Assembly (NCBI GenBank): GCA_017743475.1
Contig: JAGHYV010000008.1
Span: 1-64,000 of the forward strand
DNA: 64,000 nt
Reading direction: 5' to 3'
Source of the DNA: Roseiflexus sp.
Lineage (GTDB): Bacteria > Chloroflexota > Chloroflexia > Chloroflexales > Roseiflexaceae
Shown here: in pieces, positions 53,099-61,870 of the stretch
Position numbering within the stretch: position 1 is the first letter of the stretch
Layout: each line of letters starts with the position of its first letter
The notes under the pieces: generated by a model
What the model was told of the DNA's origin: nothing
The model's database searches: none
The model's input: only the letters and a program-made list of their open reading frames with translations
Position numbers and translations under genes: made by a program

Positions 53099-54451
53099 AT
53101 GTTCATTCCAGTTCCCCACAATCAGGCAGAGACCATCCCATCCCCAGACCTGCGTGTGCTGCGTCGAGCGCGCGATGCCACGATGGACACGCGCATCCAT
53201 CGCATCGGCGAGTACGGGGCGATCCTTTTTCGTGCGGTGCTGCTACTGATCTGCGGGATCGAAATGCTTGTATCTCAAACGACGCCGCTCGAAAAACCGT
53301 TTCTGATGGTTGCACTGGTCATAGCGTCCGGTGCGCTGATTGCAGGGGGAACATTCACCATGCCAGCGCGGATGCTCCTGGTCGCCGACGGTGCTGCGGT
53401 TGGCGCACTCATTCTGGCAACGGGCAGCTCTGCAAGCCCGCTGTTGCTGCTCGTTCCGGCGCTGGTAGTTCAGGCAAGTCTGCTTGCCGAAGAACGGGAT
53501 GCGCTTGTCGGCGCCGGAATCGGCATCACGCTGCTGTTGCTGATTGCTGTGCTCGATCCGGTGCGCACGACCAACCTGCTAACCGAAATCGTGGCAGTGC
53601 ATGTGATCGTGAGCATCGCTGCGCTCTGGGGATCGCGCCAGATTCGCCTGACGCTAACCCGTCTGCGGGAAGACATCGCGCAGCGTGCGCAGGCGGATCA
53701 GGAGCGTGCTGAGTTGCGCCGCGCCCTGGAGTGGCAGCGTCAGAATCTGAAGGAGCTCGGTGCATGCGATTCGTTCGATGAACTCAGGCACTGTGTCGTT
53801 AAGCGCGCCGCGCTAGTCGTCGATGCCCCCGTGTCGCTGGATGACGCAACCATGCCTGGGTCACCCGCGTGCCATACCCTTGCCATCGCAGGTGTGGGGC
53901 GTCTGGTCATTCGTCGCGCTTCCGCAGAACTCAGCCGATTGCAGCGCGACTCGCTCGACCATCTGATCGAGATCGCGTTGCAACGAGCTGCCGCGTTACG
54001 GTCGATCACGGTGCTGTACCGTCACCAACAGGCGCTGACAGTGCTCTGGGAAGGGGCAGGACTGCTGCGCGCCACTCCCGATCTGCGCGCCACACTGTCG
54101 GATGTCTGTCAGCAGATCGCCGCCGCACTCGATCTGGAGTGGCTGGCACTGATCGGTCTCGACGAACGTCAGATACCCGCACCATTCCTGTTCGCACGCG
54201 GGAACGGGCATGGACCAGCGCCCCGGTTGCAACCCGTACATATCCGCCTGGCAGCTGAAGCGCTACGTGGCGGGAGAGCGCTGGTGCGCGTCGAGCAGGG
54301 GCAGACACTGACATTTCTGCCGGTGCGTGTGGCAGGGGAAACGTCGCTTGTGCTGGCGGCGCGGGGCGCCGTTGATGATGCCGCGCTGCAAGCGCTGCTC
54401 TTGTTGTTCGGCGATCTGGTTGCCGAGCGGTTGACGCGTGTCGAATGCTGA
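53099..54451 (+). CDS. Membrane protein with GAF-like sensor region
   Basis: A 450-residue protein. About five or six transmembrane helices occupy residues 30-175 (AILFRAVLLLICGIEMLV, PFLMVALVIASGALIAGG and others). Then comes a long helix with coiled-coil character (LTRLREDIAQRAQADQERAELRRALEWQRQNL), then about 270 residues of alpha/beta sensor-like sequence with GAF-type patterns (LRATLSDVCQQIAAALDLEWLALIGLD). No histidine-kinase, GGDEF or ATPase motif follows. ATG at 53099 has GGAGG 6 bases upstream. It probably senses a signal and passes it to a partner protein. It lies in line with the amidase and small membrane protein. Confidence 0.7.
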   Translation: MFIPVPHNQAETIPSPDLRVLRRARDATMDTRIHRIGEYGAILFRAVLLLICGIEMLVSQTTPLEKPFLMVALVIASGALIAGGTFTMPARMLLVADGAAVGALILATGSSASPLLLLVPALVVQASLLAEERDALVGAGIGITLLLLIAVLDPVRTTNLLTEIVAVHVIVSIAALWGSRQIRLTLTRLREDIAQRAQADQERAELRRALEWQRQNLKELGACDSFDELRHCVVKRAALVVDAPVSLDDATMPGSPACHTLAIAGVGRLVIRRASAELSRLQRDSLDHLIEIALQRAAALRSITVLYRHQQALTVLWEGAGLLRATPDLRATLSDVCQQIAAALDLEWLALIGLDERQIPAPFLFARGNGHGPAPRLQPVHIRLAAEALRGGRALVRVEQGQTLTFLPVRVAGETSLVLAARGAVDDAALQALLLLFGDLVAERLTRVEC

Positions 54452-54503
54452 CAGCGAGGACGAACGCAACAGTCGCACCAGGGCATCGAACAGCGAGAAT
54501 GAC

Positions 54504-54842
54504 ATGGAGTCGATGACCACAACCATTCAGACTGGCATGGCGATCACTCTGTTCATCACTGGTATCGGGATGCTGATCTGCGGACTGGTGATCATCATGA
54601 CCCGTGAGTACCAGGAGGCAATGCGCTCACTGGCGGGGCAATCATCGCGGCTGAGCAGCAAAGCGCTGGCGGACATGGGCGTGCAGGCGGCGCTTGAAGG
54701 CGCTGCCCACCTGCTCGAAGCCATCACCCGCCTGGTGCAGACAGCGATTGGCACAGGCGCATTTCTCTGTGTGCTGGGAACGATCATTTGCGGACTTGCT
54801 TTCTGGATGATGCTGCTGATCGGTAACCAGGGCACATCCTGA
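54504..54842 (+). CDS. Small two-helix membrane protein
   Basis: A 112-residue protein with two transmembrane segments (GMAITLFITGIGMLICGLVIIM and GAFLCVLGTIICGLAFWMMLLIG) separated by an amphipathic helix (SSKALADMGVQAALEGAAHLLEAITRLVQ). The frame is open from GTG 54438, overlapping the previous gene, and the exact start is unsure. No family is recognised. It is the last gene before the giant NTPase. Confidence 0.6.
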   Translation: MESMTTTIQTGMAITLFITGIGMLICGLVIIMTREYQEAMRSLAGQSSRLSSKALADMGVQAALEGAAHLLEAITRLVQTAIGTGAFLCVLGTIICGLAFWMMLLIGNQGTS

Positions 54843-54943
54843 CCAGTACGGGCGCAGCGGTGCTGCGCTCCTACGTGTACGGGCTCAGCAGCGCTGCGCT
54901 CCCTACTGCCGACTTCGGATAGGGCGGCGAAGGACGAAAGCGT
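54843..54943. other. Intergenic hairpin before the giant NTPase
   Basis: GCGCAGC-ggt-GCTGCGC (54852-54868) is a perfect 7-bp stem, and a second CAGCAGCGCTGCG palindrome follows at about 54886. No U tract. AAGGA 9 bases before the next ATG serves as its ribosome binding site. Confidence 0.4.
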
Positions 54944-57900
54944 ATGGCTGTACAACTTACCGGTTGGGCGCATCGGTATCTCGAGGCGCTTTGCGCACAG
55001 CCCCGTTTCAATGCAGCGCGGACGGTCGCACCACTCTGGCTGGCGACCGACTCCGGTCATCCTGCGGAACCCGGAGCGCCCATCGCTGCGCCGTTGACCA
55101 TTCAGATGGCGGCGGAGATGTTTCCCCGTCTGGCGCTGATCGGTCCGGCGGGCGCTGGCAAAACGACGACGCTGCGCGCCCTGGCGATCGGGCTGGCAGA
55201 AGCACTTCTTTCCGGGGATAGTCGCGTAGCATGGGGGAACGCGCATGCACCGCTGCCGCTGTACATCGAACTGGCGCGGTTTCAGGGGAGTGTCGAGGCA
55301 ACCCTGGCAGCTGAGTTTGGCGTCAGTGATCCACCGCCGCTCGAAGAACTAGCGCGCGAGCGCCCGCTCCTTTTTCTACTCGACGGACTGGACGAATTGC
55401 CGCCTGCAACGCAACTCACCGGTCTGGCAGCGCTGTCCCATGCCCTGGTCGCGACCGGCGCCCAGACCCGCTGGATCAGCACGTGTCGCAGCGAGTTTCT
55501 GGGGTTGTTTCGTCCATGGTTGAACGGTGCCGAAGTCCGCATGCTACAACCGCTCCGTCCACGCGATGTCATCGCGCAGGTTCAACGTCAGGTCGGCGAT
55601 GCAGCTGCCACCTGGATCCAGCGCAACGACGACATCGTGCACCTGGCGACCCGTCCACGCTGGCTCACGGCGCTGATCGAGGTGCGTGACGTTCTGACCG
55701 CGCCGATCCGGAGCCGCGGGCAGCTGCTGGCAACCTGGATTCCAGCAGTCGCATCGGCTGCACTGCTGGCGCATCCCCGGATGATCTCGTCAGCCCAGGC
55801 AGTGCATGCGCTAGTCGAGATCGCGCGCATGCTCGACCAACAGACCCAGGAGACTCTCGCTATCGACGCTGCTATCGCTGCCATCGAAGTTAGCGCTTAC
55901 GTCCCTGATGCCCAGCTCACGACGCGCATAGCACACCAATCGGTACCTGTGAACGGGCGAACGTTGTGTGCAACGACAGGTGAGGCGGCTCTCCAGACGC
56001 TCATTGATGCCGGTATTCTCGTCTTCGACGCTGAGCGACGCACGGTTAGCTTCCGGCATCCCATTCTGCGTTCCTTCGCGCAGGCAATGTTGCTGGCGCG
56101 CACCAATCCCAATCAGTGGTCTTCCACGATTCTGAGTCGCGCGTGGATGGATGCGGTCATCTTTGCCTACAGCCTATCCGATGATCGTGAAGCCGTGTTG
56201 CGGCGCCTGCTGGCAGGCGGCGCGGTCGGATTGACGGCACGCTGCCTGATCGATGCAGAAGCGCCCATTCATTACGATGAACTGCTCGAACGCAGTGGTA
56301 CACTGACGCCGCCGCTGCGCGTGATGATTGCTGATGCGTTCGCTGCCGAAGGGCTGGAACGCGCCGCACTGGAGCAGTTGGAACGCGCTAGTGCCGAGGG
56401 GTACGACGAAGCAGGACTGTTCGGTCGCCTGGGTGATCTCTACAGTCGCTCCGGTCAGTGGCGACTGGCGCGCATCGCCTACGAGCAGGCGCTGGCGCGG
56501 GAAGCCGATGACCTGCGCTACCGCCAGCAACTCGGCGTTGTATGCAGCCGAATGGGTGAACTGGATCAGGCGGCGGCGGCGCTGGAAGCAGTGCTCGATG
56601 CCCAGCAAAAACGTCTGGCAGCGGCAGCCCACGAATTGGGACATGTGTACCTGCAACAGGGGCGCTTTGTCCACGCGCTGGAAGCGTACCGACAAGCGGC
56701 GCAACAGCAACCCGGCGACCCGGCGTACCGGCGCAGCGTGGCAACGGCGCTGCGTCGTCTGAAACGCATCGATGAGGCGGAAGCGCAGTTACGCAGCCTG
56801 ATCACCGAGTCCGGTGGCGACGCGGCGACATATGCGGAACTCGGCGAGGTGTACACCGATGCCGGGCGTTGCGCTGAAGCGATCGAGAGTTATGCGCGCG
56901 CCGTCGCCCTGCGCTCCGATGATCCATCGCTGTATGCACGGTTGGGACAGTTACGCCACAGCGCTGGCGATCTGCCCGGTGCGCGCGCTGCCCTGCAACG
57001 CGCCGTCGAACTCGATCCCTCGAATGCCGGACTGCACGATGAGTTGGGACAGATCTTCGAGGCGTGCGGCGAAACAGGCAATGCGCTGGCAGCGTACCGT
57101 GCTGCGGTCTCACTCGACCCGCAGTGCGACGCTTACCACCGTCGTCTCGGCGCACTATTGCGCAATTGTGGTGATTACGATGGTGCAGCAGCAGCATTAT
57201 GCGCTGCGCTCGAACTGCGCCCTGATAGCGCCGAGACCTATGGTGAACTGGCGGAACTGCTCTGGCGATCCGGCGAGAGCGAGAAGGCGCTCGATGCCTG
57301 CCGACGCGCGTATGCGCTGGCGCCTACCTCCCCTGATCATGCGCGTGCGTTGGCGCTGGCGTACCACCGGGTCGGGCGGGCGCGCGACGCCGAGCGCACC
57401 TTGCGCGATGCGCTTGCGCTTGCACCTGATCGCGCTGATCTGCACTATGACTACGGCACGGTAGCTGAAAGCATCGAACAGTGGGACGCTGCACTCGCTG
57501 CCTATGAACGGGCAGCGATGCTCGCTCCGCAGCGTGCCGACTATGCCCGCGCTGCTGGCGCACTGCTCCTGCGCCGCGGCGAAATCGAGCGAGCGCGGAC
57601 ACTGCTGGCTAGAGCACTACGCCGCGCCCGTCGTGACCCGGAAACCCTGTTTCAGACCGGTTTGTTGCACGCCGCTGCTGGCGCGTGGCATCTTGCGGCG
57701 CGATCCTTTCAGCGCGCCGTGCGGTTGAGTGGTGGATCACGGTACGAGAGTGCACTAGGCAAAGCATATCTGCGCCTCGGCAGGGCAGAGGACGCATGCG
57801 CCGCACTCGAACGCGCGCTCCGTACGAATCCTGATGATGTCGAGACACTCGATACCTACCGGGAAGCACTGGAGGCGTACGGTCGTCTCGAAGCGGCGTA

Positions 57901-60900
57901 CACCGTCGGGCGGCGCGTCGCTCGTCTGGCGCCGGGGAATGCCGTGATCCAGCAGCGTGCCGGGAGTATTGCGCTGCGGCTGGGGCGTGTGAACGAGGCG
58001 CTGGAACTGCTCGACCACGCCGTGGCGCTCGACTCACGGCTCGTGCCAGCGCATATTGAGCGAAGCCGGGCGCTCATGGCTTCCGGTCACGCCGGGGCAG
58101 CGCTGGCTGCCGCGAATCAGGCGCATGCACTCGCCCCCGATCTGCCAGAACCGCTGGTGCTGGCAGCCGAAGCTCTAATAGCACTGCAACGTGATGACGA
58201 AGCGCGCCCGTTGCTGGAACAGGCGCTGGCGCTCGATGCAACGTTGATCCCCGCCTGCATTGCGCTGCGCGATCTCCTGGCGCGCAATGGCGACCCTTCC
58301 GCAGCCGTCATGTGGGCGCAGCGTGCGGTTGCACTTGCTCCCGACAATGTAGCGCATCTTGTCCGGCTTGGTGAACTGTCGCTGCTGACAGGTGATCTGG
58401 CACAGGCGGAACAGGCGTTGCACCATGCCCTTCGCCTGAGCGATTGCGCCAATGCCGGGGAACAGTCAGACCGCGCTGTTGCCCATATCTACGCTTTGCT
58501 CAGTCGTGTATGCGCCTGTGCTACCGATTGGGAACAGGCTATTGTGTATGCGCGCGCTAGTGTTGAGCGTGCGCCTGGAAACAGCGAATACCGTGCCCTG
58601 CTCGCCGATGCACTGGAAGGGAAGGGTGATCTGGCAGCGGCGATTGCGGAACTGGAAGGTGCTGCGGCTGCTGAGCCGGAGCGCATCGACTGGCAACGGC
58701 GTTTGGGGCATTTCTTCTACCGCACTGGCAACTATGCAGCGGCGCTGAATGCGTTGCGCCGCGCGGCGGCAGGGTCTGGCACTGCCAATGATTATCATGC
58801 GCTTGGTCTATGCCTGCGCGCGCTCGACAATCTACCAGCTGCCGCCGAGGCGATCGAACATGCACTGCATCTGTGCCCCGATGCGGCTGCCTGGCGGATT
58901 GACCTGGCGCTGGTGCATCTGGCGCGCGGCTGGCATGGTGAAGCGCTCGCCGAGCTCAACCGGGTGATCGCAACTACGCCGGATCTTCCGGATGCGTGGC
59001 GCGCGCGCGCGCGCGTACTGATAGCAATCGGTCAGCACGAGGAAGCGCGTGCTGATCTGGTTGAAGCGTTACACCGCGACCCGCGCGACGCCGAGAGTTA
59101 CGCGCTGCTCGCTGAAACCCTGATCCACCTGGGACAGACGGCGCTCGCACTGGAGAGCGCCCGACGTGCGGTTGCCCTGCAACCCGCTGAACCGCAGCAC
59201 CGGCATCTGCTGGCGCGTGCGCTGCGCGCCGTTGGTCAACGTGACGAAGCCATCAAACAGCTCAGCAGCGTGGTGAACGATACCAGCCCGGCGGAGTGGT
59301 GGGCGGAACTTGCCGATGATTATCTGGCGCTCAATCATCTTCCCGCGGCGCGTGCCGCACTTGAACGCGCGGTCGCCGCTACTCCGGATAATGCCGTCAT
59401 TCGATTCCGTCTCGGTGATGTGTTGATGCGGATTGGTGAGCCAACGGCTGCCGCCAATGAGTTTCGCGTTGCCATTGCGCGCTGCCCCGATTACGCTGCC
59501 GCACATGCCCGTCTGGCAGAGGCGCTGATCGCCTGTAACGATGGTCGTGAAGAGAATCTTGAGTCTGCCATCGAAGCAGCACGACTCGCTGTGGCACTAG
59601 AGGGGCAGTGCGCCGATCACTGGCGCGTCCTTGGCGTGGTGCTGCGCGCGCAGGGAGCGTGTGCGGAAGCGGTCGATGCACTGCGCCGCGCCTACGAACT
59701 CGATCCAGAAGCGGCGCCGGTCGCTTTCCTGCTCGGACTGACCCTGCTCGAACAGGGGCAGGCGACCGCAGCAGTTGCGCCGCTTACCGCAGCCGCCGCT
59801 GCCGCACCGGAGGAAGCCGCACATCACGGGTATCTCGGCATTGCGCATCGCATGACAGTTGCGCTGATCACCGAGCCAGATGAACTACGCACTACGTCCG
59901 CCAGCCGCTGCGCGACGTTGACTGTTGCCCAACGATCGTTGCATCGGGCGATCACCATTGATCCGCATCGCGCACTCTGGTGGTATGAACTCGGTCTCGT
60001 CATGCAACAATCGGCAAACCATACCGCCGCTGTCGAGGCGTTTGATCAGGCGCTTGCCTGCTCTGGCAGCGAAACTGCCAGTTGTACGCCCGGCATCTAT
60101 CCGTCGCCTGAAGCCATTAATCAAACAGCGATCCGACGCAGTCGCGCACGCTCGCTCTGCCTGATTGATCGTCTCAGCGATGCGCGCGCCGATCTCGAAG
60201 CCCTGATTGCACACGAGGCAGCGATTCCCGCCGACCACTACCTGCTGGGGCGCATCCTTCTCGATCAGGGCGAAACAGCTGCCGCACGCGTGGAACTGAC
60301 CGCCGCACTGGTTGATCCTACGCATGCCCAAGCGCGACTCTTTCTCGGACGCGCCTGCCTGGCGCTGAATGAGCCGCACGCAGCAATCGAAGCCCTCGAA
60401 CAGGCCGTCGAACTGCGCCCTGATCATGCGCCGACTGCTGCCGCACTCAGTCTGGCGTATGCTGCTGCCGGTCGGCGTGAACGAGCGATTGCCGCTGCGC
60501 AACGCGCCGTTCGGCTCGATTCCTCGGTCGGCGCGCACCATCAGGTGCTGGCGACGCTCTACGCCGCCAGCGGACGGTTCCAGGAAGCGCGCGCCGCACT
60601 GATCAACGCACTAACCCTGCAACCCGATGTTGCCGTCTGGCATGCGCAAATGGGTGAGATCTGTCAGCAGATGGGACTGATCGATGCTGCGTGCAGTGCG
60701 TATGCGCGTGCAATACAGCTGGCGCCTAACAACGCCGACTATCGTCATGCCCATGCGCGTCTGCTGATCCGGCAGGGGCGTATCGCCGAGGCGCGTCAGG
60801 TCTTCGAGGAAGCAGTGAGACGCGAACCGCACCAGGGTGCCTGGCGCTACGAACTGGCAGAACTGATCCGTCAGCAGGGAGATCCGGCGGCGATCGAGCA

Positions 60901-61732
60901 CTACGCTGCCGCCGTGCAACTGGCGCCTGACGAACCGCGTCACTGGTTGGGGCTAGTGGAGGGATTGATCGCATGCAACGAACGCGACGCTGCCCGCGAA
61001 ACGGTCGAGCGGGCGCTGCTACGTTTCGGCGACAACTCAGCGTTGCACAGCGCTGCAGGTGCGATCCACGAAGCACAGGGCAACATCGAACGTGCAGCGT
61101 GGCATTACAAGTGTGCATTTGAGCGCGATTCGCAGAACGCTGGAAATTGCTGGCGGTTTGGACGTACCCAACTCGAACTAGGCAACCTGGACGCCGCACG
61201 TGAGTTGCTTGAGCGCGCGCTGGCGCTTGACCCCGATTCGGCAGACGCGCATGCGGCAATGGCGCGCTTCTTCGCCCAAACCAACGATAGCCGCGCTGCG
61301 CTGATCCACAGCCAGCGCGCTGCCGAACTGCGCCCTGATGAACCGGCGTTCCAGATACAACTCGCAGAGGCGCTCACACATCTCCGGCGCTTCGACGAAG
61401 CGCGGCAGGCGCTTGAACGCGCATTGCAACGCATTCCCGACAACCCGGAATTGCTAGCGCGCTACGGCGAGGTAGCATTGACAGTCGGTTTGTACCACGA
61501 AGCACTCAGCGCATTTGAGCGCGCTATCACCCAACGACCCGATGAGCCGCGCTACCACTTCTTCGCAGGGCGGATACATCGTCGGTTGAAGCAGTACAGT
61601 CGGGCAATCGAACGGTTCCGTCGCGCGGTCAAACTCCGTCCTGGCTACAGCGAGGCGATCATCGAACTGAGCACCCTCGGACCACTGGCATTCGTTGCCC
61701 AGCATGTGCGTGGAGAGAGCGACGCTACTTGA
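54944..61732 (+). CDS. Giant STAND/NACHT-like NTPase with about fifty TPRs
   Basis: A 2262-residue protein. The N-terminal NTPase has Walker A GPAGAGKTTTLRAL (67-80) and Walker B LLFLLDGLDELPP (142-154), the NACHT pattern, then a sensor region (WISTCRSEF) and a winged-helix-like area to about residue 440. From about 480 to the end run tetratricopeptide repeats at 34-residue spacing (typical unit: YAELGEVYTDAGRCAEAIESYARAVALRSDD). STAND proteins use such repeats to recognise a ligand, then oligomerise through the NTPase; no effector domain is fused here. A 28-residue peptide gene and a caspase-fold protease gene follow at once, so the protease is the likely effector. The TPR units are diverged, not recent copies. 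Confidence 0.88.
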   Translation: MAVQLTGWAHRYLEALCAQPRFNAARTVAPLWLATDSGHPAEPGAPIAAPLTIQMAAEMFPRLALIGPAGAGKTTTLRALAIGLAEALLSGDSRVAWGNAHAPLPLYIELARFQGSVEATLAAEFGVSDPPPLEELARERPLLFLLDGLDELPPATQLTGLAALSHALVATGAQTRWISTCRSEFLGLFRPWLNGAEVRMLQPLRPRDVIAQVQRQVGDAAATWIQRNDDIVHLATRPRWLTALIEVRDVLTAPIRSRGQLLATWIPAVASAALLAHPRMISSAQAVHALVEIARMLDQQTQETLAIDAAIAAIEVSAYVPDAQLTTRIAHQSVPVNGRTLCATTGEAALQTLIDAGILVFDAERRTVSFRHPILRSFAQAMLLARTNPNQWSSTILSRAWMDAVIFAYSLSDDREAVLRRLLAGGAVGLTARCLIDAEAPIHYDELLERSGTLTPPLRVMIADAFAAEGLERAALEQLERASAEGYDEAGLFGRLGDLYSRSGQWRLARIAYEQALAREADDLRYRQQLGVVCSRMGELDQAAAALEAVLDAQQKRLAAAAHELGHVYLQQGRFVHALEAYRQAAQQQPGDPAYRRSVATALRRLKRIDEAEAQLRSLITESGGDAATYAELGEVYTDAGRCAEAIESYARAVALRSDDPSLYARLGQLRHSAGDLPGARAALQRAVELDPSNAGLHDELGQIFEACGETGNALAAYRAAVSLDPQCDAYHRRLGALLRNCGDYDGAAAALCAALELRPDSAETYGELAELLWRSGESEKALDACRRAYALAPTSPDHARALALAYHRVGRARDAERTLRDALALAPDRADLHYDYGTVAESIEQWDAALAAYERAAMLAPQRADYARAAGALLLRRGEIERARTLLARALRRARRDPETLFQTGLLHAAAGAWHLAARSFQRAVRLSGGSRYESALGKAYLRLGRAEDACAALERALRTNPDDVETLDTYREALEAYGRLEAAYTVGRRVARLAPGNAVIQQRAGSIALRLGRVNEALELLDHAVALDSRLVPAHIERSRALMASGHAGAALAAANQAHALAPDLPEPLVLAAEALIALQRDDEARPLLEQALALDATLIPACIALRDLLARNGDPSAAVMWAQRAVALAPDNVAHLVRLGELSLLTGDLAQAEQALHHALRLSDCANAGEQSDRAVAHIYALLSRVCACATDWEQAIVYARASVERAPGNSEYRALLADALEGKGDLAAAIAELEGAAAAEPERIDWQRRLGHFFYRTGNYAAALNALRRAAAGSGTANDYHALGLCLRALDNLPAAAEAIEHALHLCPDAAAWRIDLALVHLARGWHGEALAELNRVIATTPDLPDAWRARARVLIAIGQHEEARADLVEALHRDPRDAESYALLAETLIHLGQTALALESARRAVALQPAEPQHRHLLARALRAVGQRDEAIKQLSSVVNDTSPAEWWAELADDYLALNHLPAARAALERAVAATPDNAVIRFRLGDVLMRIGEPTAAANEFRVAIARCPDYAAAHARLAEALIACNDGREENLESAIEAARLAVALEGQCADHWRVLGVVLRAQGACAEAVDALRRAYELDPEAAPVAFLLGLTLLEQGQATAAVAPLTAAAAAAPEEAAHHGYLGIAHRMTVALITEPDELRTTSASRCATLTVAQRSLHRAITIDPHRALWWYELGLVMQQSANHTAAVEAFDQALACSGSETASCTPGIYPSPEAINQTAIRRSRARSLCLIDRLSDARADLEALIAHEAAIPADHYLLGRILLDQGETAAARVELTAALVDPTHAQARLFLGRACLALNEPHAAIEALEQAVELRPDHAPTAAALSLAYAAAGRRERAIAAAQRAVRLDSSVGAHHQVLATLYAASGRFQEARAALINALTLQPDVAVWHAQMGEICQQMGLIDAACSAYARAIQLAPNNADYRHAHARLLIRQGRIAEARQVFEEAVRREPHQGAWRYELAELIRQQGDPAAIEHYAAAVQLAPDEPRHWLGLVEGLIACNERDAARETVERALLRFGDNSALHSAAGAIHEAQGNIERAAWHYKCAFERDSQNAGNCWRFGRTQLELGNLDAARELLERALALDPDSADAHAAMARFFAQTNDSRAALIHSQRAAELRPDEPAFQIQLAEALTHLRRFDEARQALERALQRIPDNPELLARYGEVALTVGLYHEALSAFERAITQRPDEPRYHFFAGRIHRRLKQYSRAIERFRRAVKLRPGYSEAIIELSTLGPLAFVAQHVRGESDAT

Positions 61733-61756
61733 ACATCGCAGAAAGGAGATGCAAAC

Positions 61757-61843
61757 ATGCGAACTCATATGCGAGACGTCCCATTTCCCAATCCGCATCC
61801 CCCCGATCCCGAACCCGACCCGCCGCCGGATTGGAATATCTGA
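61757..61843 (+). CDS. 28-residue proline-rich microprotein
   Basis: A complete tiny gene between the NTPase and the protease. AAAGGAG lies 8 bases before its ATG, among the best ribosome binding sites in the window. The product begins MRTHMRDVPFPNPH and then alternates Pro with Asp and Glu (PPDPEPDPPPDW), ending Asn-Ile. It is acidic, unlikely to fold on its own, and has no hydrophobic anchor. It could be a substrate, inhibitor or activator of the protease, or a docking peptide. The function is inferred only from position. Confidence 0.65.
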   Translation: MRTHMRDVPFPNPHPPDPEPDPPPDWNI

Positions 61844-61870
61844 CCATATGGTGAAAGGACTCGTTCTGCA

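Noticed and set aside
56174-56710. Minus-strand frames opposite the giant TPR protein
   Set aside because: The TPR pattern is continuous on the plus strand; all opposite frames are shadows of it.
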